Position numbers and translations under genes: made by a program. This document shows, in pieces, positions 43,919 to 51,675 of a stretch of 52,945 bases of DNA. Each line of letters opens with the position of its first letter. Positions within the stretch are counted from its first letter, which is position 1. Source of the stretch: CBDCRK01 sp965220955 (lineage in GTDB: Bacteria > Desulfobacterota > Binatia > Bin18 > CBDCRK01); NCBI GenBank assembly GCA_965220955.1, contig CBDCRK010000010.1, forward strand, positions 1 through 52,945, given 5' to 3'. The notes beneath the pieces are model-generated. The model had not been told where the DNA came from, did not search any database, and was given only the letters and a program-made list of their open reading frames with translations.

Positions 43919-44362
43919 ATGGCTGGAAAGCTCGACGCCTTTAACGAATTTCGCGCCAAGATGAATGAAAAGCTCCTGGGCAGCGGCAATCTACAGATCA
44001 AGCGGTTCTTTGCCCTGGACACCCAGGCATACACCGATGGCACCCTTTCAGCCGGAGTCAAGGAGCTAATGGGCTTAGTGGCTTCGGCGGTGCTGCGTTG
44101 TGACGACTGCATTACCTACCATCTGATTCGCTGTGCCGAGGAAGGGGTAACAGACGCAGAATTTCTTGAGACGTTCAATGTTATCCTGGTTGTGGGCGGC
44201 TCTATCACCATTCCCCACGTTCGCCGGGCAGTAGAGACGCTTGAGGAGATCCGCGAGAGGGAAAAGAGAATTGGTAAAAAGTCAAAAGGATCTGTCAGAA
44301 ATGTTTCTAGGAAAGGTCTGAAGAGCCGGCACAGGAAAAACTCCCACGCTACCCTAAGGTAA
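43919..44362 (+). CDS. AhpD-like carboxymuconolactone decarboxylase family protein
   Basis: 147 residues. The CMD fold shows GTLSAGVKELMGLVASAVLR and the redox motif CDDCITYHLIRC (Cys-X2-Cys followed by His), as in AhpD, which regenerates peroxiredoxins. A basic tail rich in Lys/Arg/Ser (last 35 residues, KSKGSVRNVSRKGLKSRHRK) is unusual and could bind nucleic acid. Preceded by GGAGGAG, it lies 15 bases after the Prx-CSD gene, making a plausible reductant for that peroxiredoxin. Last gene of a three-gene operon. Confidence 0.85.
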   Translation: MAGKLDAFNEFRAKMNEKLLGSGNLQIKRFFALDTQAYTDGTLSAGVKELMGLVASAVLRCDDCITYHLIRCAEEGVTDAEFLETFNVILVVGGSITIPHVRRAVETLEEIREREKRIGKKSKGSVRNVSRKGLKSRHRKNSHATLR

Positions 44363-44414
44363 CGTAAGGTGACATAAGATGACGGCTTTCTCCTCCAGAG
44401 ATACTTCTTGCTTT

Positions 44415-45059
44415 TTACCAGCGCCGATCACGACCACCACCCCCAAACGAAGGGCGTCCTCCACCAGGTCGCTCTCCTTGGGGTCGGGCTTCGTTGACCT
44501 TAAGCGCTCGTCCTTTTAAGTCATATCCATTAAAACGCTCAATCACGGCCTGCGCTTCTTCCTTTGAGGCCATCTCCACAAAGCCAAAGCCTTTGGATTG
44601 GCCTGAAGCTCTGTCCGTAACCAAGCTGACCGAAGCCACAGTGCCGACCTGGGCGAAGAGATCCTGGAGGTCTTGAGAGGTTGCTGTATAAGGCAAGTTC
44701 CCCACATAAAGTCTCCCTCCGGCAGAAGAGGGCGGCCGACGCTCAAATGCCGGGGCGGAGCGGTCTCTCCCCTGTAGTGGACGGTCTCCACCGCGGGGCA
44801 GGGCGCTTCCACGTTGGGGTTTGGCTTCATTAACAACAAGGGTTTGGCCTTCGAGTTCGTAGCCGTGATACTTAGCAATCGCGGCCTGGGCTTCCTCATC
44901 GGACGCCATCTCCACAAAGCCAAACCCCCGTGAGCGGCCGGTGATGGAGTCCGTCACCAGATCCGCCTCCTGCACCCTTCCCACTTCGGCAAATAACTCT
45001 TCGAGCTCGGGAAAGCAAAGCCGGGGGGGAAGGTTACCAACAAATAGACGCGTGCTCAT
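44415..45059 (-). CDS. RNA-binding protein with two RRM domains
   Basis: 214 residues from ATG 45059. RRM1 (2-80) and RRM2 (115-190) each have RNP2 (LFVGNLP; LYVGNLP) and RNP1 (RGFGFVEM; KGFGFVEM). The linker is Arg/Gly/Pro-rich (RGGDRPLQGRDRS). A glycine-rich tail follows (GGGRPSFGGGGRDRRW). Bacterial RRM proteins of this type are common in cyanobacteria and deltaproteobacteria and are often cold-responsive. The two RRMs share many residues, indicating a domain duplication. It lies next to a single-RRM gene in the same orientation. Confidence 0.93.
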   Translation of the reverse strand: MSTRLFVGNLPPRLCFPELEELFAEVGRVQEADLVTDSITGRSRGFGFVEMASDEEAQAAIAKYHGYELEGQTLVVNEAKPQRGSALPRGGDRPLQGRDRSAPAFERRPPSSAGGRLYVGNLPYTATSQDLQDLFAQVGTVASVSLVTDRASGQSKGFGFVEMASKEEAQAVIERFNGYDLKGRALKVNEARPQGERPGGGRPSFGGGGRDRRW

Positions 45060-45165
45060 AATCACCTCTTCGAATAAAGCAGAGGAAAGAGTGCTCCCCC
45101 TAGCCCAAGAGAGACTTGGGAGACATGAAAGTACCTATGCCAAAAGACAATGGCACCTATAGCCT

Positions 45166-45486
45166 TTACCAACGCCGTTCCCGTCCACCTCTGTATCCTC
45201 CGCCTCCACCATGAGGACGCCCTTCGCCAGATCGCTCTCCTTGGGATCGGGCCTCGTTGACCTTAAGCGCCCGTCCTTTTAGCTCATGCCCGTCAAAGCG
45301 CTTAATCGCGGCTTCCGCTTCTTCTTCGGAATCCATCTCCACAAAGCCAAAGCCGCGGGGCCGCCCGCTGAACTTATCCGTGATAATGTTTACGGATTCG
45401 ACGGTGCCCACTTGAGCGAAGAGCTCTTCTAGTTCTGGCTGGTCTACATCATAGGGAAGATTGCCGACATACAGCTTCTTTGCCAT
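45166..45486 (-). CDS. Single-RRM glycine-rich RNA-binding protein
   Basis: 106 residues from ATG 45486. RNP2 is LYVGNLPYDV and RNP1 is RGFGFVEM, with the usual ELEELFAQVGTVESV and RALKVNEA segments, ending in a Gly/Arg tail (GGGGGYRGGRERRW). It is about the size of cyanobacterial Rbp proteins. The longer frame starting at 45525 has no conserved residues. Upstream on the same strand is a strong hairpin with a U-run (45510-45546), an attenuator candidate. It is 106 bases from the two-RRM gene. Confidence 0.93.
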   Translation of the reverse strand: MAKKLYVGNLPYDVDQPELEELFAQVGTVESVNIITDKFSGRPRGFGFVEMDSEEEAEAAIKRFDGHELKGRALKVNEARSQGERSGEGRPHGGGGGYRGGRERRW

Positions 45487-45509
45487 AACTCCGCTCCTGT
45501 GCATAAGAA

Positions 45510-45546
45510 AAGGCCCCTGAGCCAACGAGCGGCTCGAAGGGGCCTT
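45510..45546 (-). promoter_or_regulatory. Terminator-like hairpin in the RRM gene leader (attenuator candidate)
   Basis: On the minus strand, AAGGCCCC (45546-45539) pairs with GGGGCCTT (45517-45510) and GAGCC pairs with GGCTC, with a small bulge, and is followed by TTTTCTT. This is an intrinsic terminator shape. It lies 23 bases before the ATG of the single-RRM gene, with no minus-strand gene upstream for it to end. Confidence 0.6.
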
Positions 45547-45610
45547 ACTCTCTCAAAGCTGCTCGACAATCTATAGAGATTGGACTAATGAGATATATTA
45601 GTATCACAAC

Positions 45611-45976
45611 TTGCCTAACACAGCAAGAAAAAGTGCCCTAGTAATTCTGCAACCATCTCGCCCTTCTCCTACAACCTCAGTCGATGCTCGCTTGACAACC
45701 GACGGCGCGGCACAACTCAATGAAAACAGGTATTTGACCGCCAAGCTATCCCCGAGCGCCGCTTTTCTATATAATTCACTGTCTCTTATTGAAAAATATC
45801 AGTTTGATTTTTTAGCAGGGTCCAGCTATCCCAGACATCTAAAAATAAAGGAACTCATTTTTGCTCTATCTTACACCATAGATGAAGATAGCATGGAAGT
45901 TAGGAATCGGAATTTAGTCGATTCGTCTCAGCAGATCATCAAGTTAAAGTTCAAAAGAGGAGAACGTCATGTCTAG
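45611..45976 (+). CDS. Unrecognised open frame upstream of the amidase (doubtful gene)
   Basis: A 121-residue frame (TTG start) overlapping the amidase start by 8 bases. It resembles no family I know; composition shifts from Ser/Thr/Arg at the N-terminus to hydrophobic and Lys/Arg at the end. No ribosome site is clear. It may be chance or a decayed gene. Confidence 0.12.
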   Translation: MPNTARKSALVILQPSRPSPTTSVDARLTTDGAAQLNENRYLTAKLSPSAAFLYNSLSLIEKYQFDFLAGSSYPRHLKIKELIFALSYTIDEDSMEVRNRNLVDSSQQIIKLKFKRGERHV

Positions 45977-47387
45977 CCCAGAGATCTGCTTTCTGACAGC
46001 CACTGAGTTAACCCGTCGTATTCGCGCCAAGGATCTTTCCGCCAGGGAAGTAATGGCGACTCATTTAGCTCAGATTGAACGTGTTAACCCACGGGTTAAC
46101 GCTGTTATCACGTTGCTGGCCGAGCAGGCCATGGATCAGGCTACTAGCGCCGACGAGGCTCTTGTACACGGCAAGGAGATGGGATTGCTGCACGGGCTTC
46201 CAGTGGCGCACAAGGACCTCCATCTGACCAAGGGCATCCGCACTACGTTCGGTTCCCCTATTTTCCAGGATTTTGTGCCCGATCAGGATGCTCTCATTGT
46301 GGAGCGGCTGAAGAAAGCCGGGGCTATCACCATTGGTAAAACCAACACGCCCGAGTTCGGAGCTGGCTCGCAAACCTACAACGAAGTGTTTGGGGAAACC
46401 CCCAATCCTTATGACACTACCAAGACCTGTGGCGGCAGCAGCGGTGGAGCAGCAGTCGCCCTGGCCTGCGGAATGCTGCCTATTGCAGACGGGAGCGACC
46501 TGGGCGGTTCACTGCGTAATCCGGCCAACTTCTGCAATGTGGTGGGCTTTCGCTCCTCTCCCGGCAGAGTACCGATATGGCCTGATCTGGTGGGCTGGTT
46601 TCCCTTAATGATACATGGTCCTATGGCCCGCACGGTGCAGGATACCGCGCTTATGTTGAGTACCATTGCTGGACCCGACCCACGTGCTCCCATCGCGATT
46701 GCAGAGCCAGGAAGTCTATTCAGGCGCTCTTTGGCACGTGATTTCAAAGGGGTACGGGTCGCCTGGAGCCGTGACTTGGGAGGGCTGCCAGTGGACCCAC
46801 GGGTAACAGCGGTCATTGACGGACAGCGGCAGGTGTTCGAGTCCTTGGGCTGTGTGACAGAGGAGGGCGAACCGGACTTCTCAGACGCGGATGAGGCCTT
46901 CCGGGTATGGAGGGCCTGGCGCTTCGAACTCGCCTTTGCCGAGCTGCTCCAAACCCACCGAGAGCAGATGAAGGACACCGTGATCTGGAATATTGAAGAG
47001 GGGATAAAGGTAAGCGGCCCCCAGATCGGACAGGCCGAACGCAAGCGGACAGAACTGTATCACCGCGTACGAGAATTCATGGATACCTACGAATTCCTCA
47101 TCCTCCCGGTCAATCAGGTGCCACCTTTTGATATACAGCAGCGCTATGTTACCGAGATCAATGGGATAAAAATGGATACCTATCTCGATTGGATGAAATC
47201 CTGCTATTACATCACGGTAACTGGCCTCCCTGCTATCTCGGTACCCTGTGGTTTCACTGCCGAAGGTCTGCCTGTGGGTGTCCAGATTGTGGGGCGACAT
47301 CAGGACGATTGGGGTGTGCTGCAGTTAGCTTGGGCCTTTGAACAGGCCACGGGCTTTTGGCAACAAAGACCGCCAGTGGTGGGATGA
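45969..47387 (+). CDS. Amidase-signature (AS) family hydrolase
   Basis: 472 residues. The Ser-cisSer-Lys triad lies in GLPVAHKDLHLTKG (Lys), TCGGSSGGAAVALACGM (cis-Ser) and ADGSDLGGSLRNPA (nucleophile Ser). N-terminal LTRRIRAKDLSAREVMATHL and the GFTAEGLPVGVQIVG end are also typical. The family hydrolyses amides, including amino-acid and glutamyl-tRNA amides; there is no partner gene for GatCAB, so it is a stand-alone amidase. AAGAGGAG precedes the ATG. A gene for an HMG-CoA-lyase-like enzyme follows 29 bases later. Confidence 0.92.
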   Translation: MSSPEICFLTATELTRRIRAKDLSAREVMATHLAQIERVNPRVNAVITLLAEQAMDQATSADEALVHGKEMGLLHGLPVAHKDLHLTKGIRTTFGSPIFQDFVPDQDALIVERLKKAGAITIGKTNTPEFGAGSQTYNEVFGETPNPYDTTKTCGGSSGGAAVALACGMLPIADGSDLGGSLRNPANFCNVVGFRSSPGRVPIWPDLVGWFPLMIHGPMARTVQDTALMLSTIAGPDPRAPIAIAEPGSLFRRSLARDFKGVRVAWSRDLGGLPVDPRVTAVIDGQRQVFESLGCVTEEGEPDFSDADEAFRVWRAWRFELAFAELLQTHREQMKDTVIWNIEEGIKVSGPQIGQAERKRTELYHRVREFMDTYEFLILPVNQVPPFDIQQRYVTEINGIKMDTYLDWMKSCYYITVTGLPAISVPCGFTAEGLPVGVQIVGRHQDDWGVLQLAWAFEQATGFWQQRPPVVG

Positions 47388-47416
47388 TGTAAACAACGTA
47401 AACAATGGAGGCTATG

Positions 47417-48382
47417 ATGAAGCTGCCAACTAAAGTCAAGATTGTTGACCTGACGGCAAGAGATGGACTCGAAGGGTTCAAGCACTTTGTTCCCGTGGAC
47501 TTTCGGGTCGAACTGATTGACCGTCTTACCGATGCCGGGTTTCCCGCCATTGAGGTGGGAGAATTTGTTAGTCCCAAAGTGATTCCTGCTATGCAGCAGA
47601 CCGATCAAGTTGCCCAACGGATCAAACAACAACCGGGGGTCGAATACAGCGCGTTAGTCCCAAACATGCGTGGTTTTAACGATGCGCTCGCAGCAGGAGT
47701 GCCATACATCACCATCTTTGGCAGCGCTACCGAGTCCTTTAGTCACGCCAACATCAACTGCTCGATTGAACAGAGCTTTGAGCGCTTTGCCCCTGTTGTG
47801 GCCGCGGCAAAGCAACACGGCATTAAAGTGAAGGGAGCCATCTCCTGTGTGGTGGGTTGTCCATACGAGGGCGAGGTTGACCCCAAAACGGTTGCCAAGC
47901 TAGCAGCCCGTTTCTATGACCTGGGATGCTATGAGCTAGCACTGGGAGACAGCATTGGAGTTGGCACACCCCAAGCTATCAAGGCGCTCATTCCGGCATG
48001 CGTAGACGAAGGGGTGCCGGTTTCAATATTAACAGCCCATTTTCACAATACCTGTGGGATGGCGCTTGCCAACTGTTACGCCGCCATGGAGATGGGTGTC
48101 TCGATTATTGAGAGTGCCGCGGGTGGTTTGGGTGGCTGCCCCAACGCGCCTGGGGCAACCGGCAATCTTGCATCCGAGGATCTTATCTACATGCTCAATG
48201 GCCTGGGGATTGAAACCGGTGTTGACCTGGACAAAGTTGTGGCCATTGGTCAATGGGCTACCAAAACTCTTGATCACCGGCTTGACTCCAAGGTCTCTGA
48301 ATCCATGACTAACCCAAACATGACCTATTTTGCTAAGGTCAGCCACAATGTCAGGTCTCATACTGCTGGGCTGGACCAGTAG
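47417..48382 (+). CDS. HMG-CoA lyase-like (DRE-TIM metallolyase) enzyme
   Basis: 321 residues. The TIM barrel opens VKIVDLTARDGLEG (metal Asp) and includes VSPKVIPAMQQTDQVA, GATESFSHANINCSIEQSF-like text at about 115, CVVGCPYEGEV, the metal His pair in ILTAHFHNTCGMALANCY and the signature GGLGGCPNAPGATGN. These enzymes cleave 3-hydroxy-3-methylglutaryl-CoA (leucine or ketone metabolism) or related substrates. The catalytic Cys in GLGGCPNAP is present. Start: ATG 47417, 5 bases after GGAGG; ATG 47414 is also possible. It is likely co-transcribed with the amidase. Confidence 0.9.
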   Translation: MKLPTKVKIVDLTARDGLEGFKHFVPVDFRVELIDRLTDAGFPAIEVGEFVSPKVIPAMQQTDQVAQRIKQQPGVEYSALVPNMRGFNDALAAGVPYITIFGSATESFSHANINCSIEQSFERFAPVVAAAKQHGIKVKGAISCVVGCPYEGEVDPKTVAKLAARFYDLGCYELALGDSIGVGTPQAIKALIPACVDEGVPVSILTAHFHNTCGMALANCYAAMEMGVSIIESAAGGLGGCPNAPGATGNLASEDLIYMLNGLGIETGVDLDKVVAIGQWATKTLDHRLDSKVSESMTNPNMTYFAKVSHNVRSHTAGLDQ

Positions 48383-48639
48383 TCGTCATTGCATTGCAGC
48401 CGTGGGGGCTAAACCAGGTGCTCTCGCGTGCATCTGAGAAACAAATAGACACTACGTATTGATAGAGGTATTTCATTTTCTTTTGTATTTCGGATAGTTA
48501 GTCCTTTGCATGTGTGAATTCATTTATCAATTCACACGTTTTTCTCGTGCCACTGTAGAAATCGCCGCATCGTACCCTGCTACGAGAATAGTGCAAAAAA
48601 CGGTGCACCACTATTGCCAGAAATGTTGCAGAGAGTGCA

Positions 48640-48845
48640 GGCCAAGGCAGATAGCCGACCTTGCCGCCCTATGTTTCCCGAGGAAAGCACAGTGCTGGCG
48701 GCCAGACTTACAAGGAGGTGGGTTAGTTCAGAGTGTCGGAGGTTGGGCGGCTGTGCAAGTATTGCGGCGGGGGCGAGAAGGCTATGCGGGTGATGAACGG
48801 ATCTTAGGGGGGAGTGAGTTTGTTGAGAGGGTAAGGCGGGAGTCC
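48640..48845 (+). pseudogene. C-terminal remnant of an IS200/RAYT-like transposase
   Basis: One frame encodes CFPRKAQCWRPDLQGGGLVQ and SVGGWAAVQVLRR, then GDERILGGSEFVERVRRES. This matches the GGGLIRSxGGW...DERILGxxxFV block found near the C-terminus of Y1-type transposases. Upstream sequence (48383-48640) is not recognisably coding. It ends against the antisense putative TOPRIM gene. A 30-base part of it recurs at 51096-51125. Confidence 0.65.
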
Positions 48846-49514
48846 CTAGAATTCAGCTCCCATCGTACGAAGAACACGGAGGAGGTCACCAAAGCTCTGG
48901 ATGTGGCCAGTCTCCCGAAAACGCTGCTGTAGCTCTCGAAAATACGTCAAGCTGCTTGCCTCAGCTGGATTTCGCTTCGTGTAGGTCAGTCTACGCTCTC
49001 GGAAAATTTCACGAAGATATGCAAAGTGAAATTGCGGTCTAGTCATAAACTCTTTAAACTTGGGCATCTTCTCCGGATCATGTACAACTACATTGTAGAA
49101 ATCTATGTATTCGCGTAAACGAGAGCCCCCCGGAGATCGGTGTACGAGCTTCCTATGTCCAAGGAACCATGTCTCTATGCAGCAGTTATGAACGATAATG
49201 TGCAGCTGTGTATTATATTGAAGCCCAATGACCAGCTGGCGAACTTCCTCGATTTTCTCCTCTACCACGGACTCCTCAGCGTCAATACAAACTAGGAAAT
49301 GGTCGATCCCTCCATGCTCCCTAATGTCCTCCACACTTGATGCTATCCTACCCCTGTACGATGGATATCCGTTTCCAGCAAGTATATAGAATTGATCTGA
49401 TTTAATATCTTCAACTCGTTGAACTTCCTTTAGCTGGTCAAAGAGGGATGTCAGCCAGGAGCGATAGACAGCTTTCTCAGTTCGCCGACCTTCCACAAGA
49501 ATATAGACATTCAA
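48846..49514 (-). CDS. TOPRIM/RloB-like putative effector nuclease, partner of the upstream ATPase
   Basis: 222 residues. It opens with NVYILVEGRRTEKAVYRSWL, a pattern like the EG..TE start of TOPRIM-type OLD/RloB proteins. An acidic motif follows (HFLVCIDAEESVVEEKIEEV) on the expected second strand. Later features are IVHNCCIETWFLGHRKLVHR and DPEKMPKFKEFMTRPQFHF. I recognise no named family with confidence. The start overlaps the ATPase stop by 4 bases (ATGA), so the pair is translationally coupled. ATPase plus separate TOPRIM protein is an organisation used in anti-phage systems such as PARIS, but sequence kinship to AriB is not claimed. Confidence 0.6.
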   Translation of the reverse strand: MNVYILVEGRRTEKAVYRSWLTSLFDQLKEVQRVEDIKSDQFYILAGNGYPSYRGRIASSVEDIREHGGIDHFLVCIDAEESVVEEKIEEVRQLVIGLQYNTQLHIIVHNCCIETWFLGHRKLVHRSPGGSRLREYIDFYNVVVHDPEKMPKFKEFMTRPQFHFAYLREIFRERRLTYTKRNPAEASSLTYFRELQQRFRETGHIQSFGDLLRVLRTMGAEF

Positions 49515-50707
49515 CAGGCTATACCCTCCTCATACTCCTGCAGATTCAACAACTGAACGAATCGGTCATGCTTAGAACCTGTTGTCAGGGCAGGAATTGT
49601 CTTGGCATCCTTTACTGACACGACCCCTCCTCTACGGGTCACTATTTTCCACCATTCGGTTGGTACATTGTTGATGATATAGGGGTGGTGACTCGTGACG
49701 ATAAACTGAAGATCTCGTCCTCGTTCCAGGAGACGATCTATTATATCTGGCAGGCAATTAACACCCATACTGTTTTCAAACTCGTCTATTGCAACGACAG
49801 TTCCCGAGGGAGCCAGATGAAGCTCGAACAGATGGACGAGGGTACGAACCATGCCAGATGACAGACGAGGGGTGCAGACCAATCGTGCCACACCTCGCTC
49901 TTTTATGCCAACGCCCAATATACTGAAACGTGCCAACGGTGCTGCAGTAGCCATCACTCCTGCCGGATCGAGCTCAGAGAGGTAATCGACACGCACCTCT
50001 TCCACAGTAGGAAATATCTCACAGAACTGTGCAGCAACTTCCTGGAACGCATCAGGATGGTCTTTTTGCAGAATATACGCTCGAATAAACGTGGGGAGGT
50101 CAGTTGCTTCGCGAAGAGAAGCAAGCGTCTGGTAGCGTGCTCGCGCGCTGTTTAGTACTGAAGTACCGGCTCCTAGAAGACTGCCGCTTAAAAGATCAGC
50201 AGGTTCACTGAACATAAACTGTCTGAGTGCTCTACGAATAGGCTTAATTGTCTCTTCATCACGCAGCAATGTAATTGCGCTCTCCGTTCTCTTCAGCTTT
50301 GGCAAGGGAGATCCTTGAAAGACGAACTCATCCGTGGATCGACGCACTAAAGCATCTCCTCCAAACTGCGCAATTTCCTCAAAAATGAACTCTGGCGAGT
50401 CATCGCTTCTATCACCTGATTCCCTATCTGCGTCGGCAGGCATTATCGTTGGGTCCTTGCTCACTTTCAAGGTTTCTGCAGACCAAGCGTAAATATCCTC
50501 TCCCACTGTAAGGCGGAGTGTCCATTTGCAACCGTTAGCATCTCTTGCACTCCTAAGGCCTGCCTTTTGAATAGTCTCCAGCGCCTCAAGTATTCTCGTC
50601 TTGCCAACTCCAGAGATTCCAACAAGAAGGTTGAAGTCTGAGAAAGCTACTTCCTCAAGAGACCATTCATAAAACGAATCACAAAACGCGAAGCTTTTAA
50701 TTGCCAT
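49511..50707 (-). CDS. AAA/ABC-type ATPase (OLD/SMC-like), partner of the TOPRIM-like gene
   Basis: 398 residues. Walker A is LLVGISGVGKTRILEAL (residues about 27-43). A signature-like TPRLSSGMVRTLVHLF precedes Walker B in GTVVAIDEFENSMG, and the H-loop is FIVTSHHPYIIN. The central 200 residues replace the coiled coil of SMC proteins with a mixed region. These are the features of OLD/RloA-type defence ATPases that sense infection and control an attached nuclease. It has no transmembrane segment. Its own promoter must lie in the 50.7-51.1 kb gap, which also holds a MITE. Function as defence is inference. Confidence 0.85.
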   Translation of the reverse strand: MAIKSFAFCDSFYEWSLEEVAFSDFNLLVGISGVGKTRILEALETIQKAGLRSARDANGCKWTLRLTVGEDIYAWSAETLKVSKDPTIMPADADRESGDRSDDSPEFIFEEIAQFGGDALVRRSTDEFVFQGSPLPKLKRTESAITLLRDEETIKPIRRALRQFMFSEPADLLSGSLLGAGTSVLNSARARYQTLASLREATDLPTFIRAYILQKDHPDAFQEVAAQFCEIFPTVEEVRVDYLSELDPAGVMATAAPLARFSILGVGIKERGVARLVCTPRLSSGMVRTLVHLFELHLAPSGTVVAIDEFENSMGVNCLPDIIDRLLERGRDLQFIVTSHHPYIINNVPTEWWKIVTRRGGVVSVKDAKTIPALTTGSKHDRFVQLLNLQEYEEGIAC

Positions 50708-50786
50708 CTTGCTCAGTACTCCATCACACTAAAAAGCCTATCTCAAAGGCAAATCTAACGCAGCAAGTCAAATTATCAAGCTCTTC

Positions 50787-50887
50787 GGTAGTGTCTTAAT
50801 TCAGACACTTCAAGCTTTTGAGCGATTGGAAAATCAAATACTTAGCCTGGCAAATTAGGACACTTCGGCTCAAAGTAAGACACTACC
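50787..50887. mobile_element. 101-bp MITE with 12-bp inverted ends and 8-bp target duplication
   Basis: Terminal repeats GGTAGTGTCTTA (50787-50798) and TAAGACACTACC (50876-50887) are perfect. The flanks AGCTCTTC at 50779-50786 and 50888-50895 are an exact 8-bp target duplication. The 77-base interior codes nothing. It lies upstream of the ATPase gene; the remaining sequence from 50708 to 51095 shows no gene. Confidence 0.88.
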
Positions 50888-51095
50888 AGCTCTTCAGCAA
50901 AATTGTCTATTTCAGCATTATACACTTATTTACTCAAAGTTGACAGCTTAAGATGGGTGATCGGGTAATAGTGCTGTATTTTCGCGTTTGTGTAGCGCAA
51001 GAGCGGAGTATACCAAGCGCTTGCTGGCCAGCCTTCAACTAAAATCGCATGGGATAAGCACGCTATGGCAAATTTGTGGGTGAAATAGATGTACT

Positions 51096-51125
51096 TTTCC
51101 CGAGGAAAGCGCGGTGCTGGCGGCC
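51096..51125 (+). repeat. Second copy of a 30-base transposase fragment
   Basis: These 30 bases match 48674-48703 at 28 positions in the same orientation. The earlier copy lies in the transposase remnant (FPRKAQCWRP). Together they bracket the ATPase/TOPRIM module and the MITE. Confidence 0.8.
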
Positions 51126-51167
51126 GAGGCGCTATGCGGCTTGGGCTTTGCTCAAAGGCCGTAAATC

Positions 51168-51521
51168 TATCGTTATCTCGATCTCCTCATAAGGCACTTT
51201 CGGAGCCTTAGCCCCTCCTCTCCCTCCTCTTGCCTCAGCTCCACTAAGCCCAAGGTCTCCAGCACTCCTATATCCTCACTTACATTTTTGTAGTCCCGAC
51301 CTATCACCCTCGGCCAATTGCCTCACCGAGTTGGGTTGATGACGCACTATGGCCAGCAGCACATCAAATCGTTTCTGCGCTAATATCTGCCTTAACGCTT
51401 CCACACTTTCAAAGTAAAGCCCTGGCTCCCTGGGAGTAAGATCTCCTGGACCTACCCGCCTCAAGGCTTCCCGTAGAGTCTTCTCCCTTCCGCAGAAAAT
51501 CATCCAAGAGTTTATCCTCAT
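51168..51521 (-). pseudogene. Frameshifted HVO_A0114-type winged-helix antitoxin remnant
   Basis: The frame 51521-51276 encodes LREALRRVGPGDLTPREPGL, then YFESVEALRQILAQKRFDVL and IVRHQPNSVRQLAEGD. The fit is to DNA-binding proteins that pair with TumE-type toxins. After a stop the homologous frame shifts to NVSEDIGVLETLGLVEL and then APKVPYEEIEITIDL in yet another frame. Two frameshifts make a working protein improbable. The preceding toxin frame overlaps its start. Confidence 0.6.
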
Positions 51522-51639
51522 TCACAAACTCATAGGGCTCTTCTTGTCCTCGTAGGTGACGGTAGTGAGACTTGCCTCGGTGAATATCATAGAGTAGCAC
51601 GACCTCTTTGGTGCTTTGGTGCTGCGGTCTACCAAACAC
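51409..51639 (-). pseudogene. TumE-type (DUF6516) toxin C-terminal remnant
   Basis: The frame from 51639 encodes EVVLLYDIHRGKSHYRHLRG, then EEPYEFVNEDKLLDDFLR, the C-terminal block of the TumE family (HRGKxHYxH and YEF...DF). The N-terminal third is missing: upstream is only MFGRPQHQSTK. The tail after LDDFLR runs into the antitoxin region in the wrong frame. A decayed toxin-antitoxin locus. Confidence 0.65.
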
Positions 51640-51675
51640 AGCGAATACCTTATACCTTAGGGATTGTCCTTTCCA

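Noticed and set aside
48510..48932. A 140-residue hypothetical gene
   Set aside because: Only the central part (48640-48845) is recognisable, as a transposase remnant, and the rest overlaps the antisense gene.
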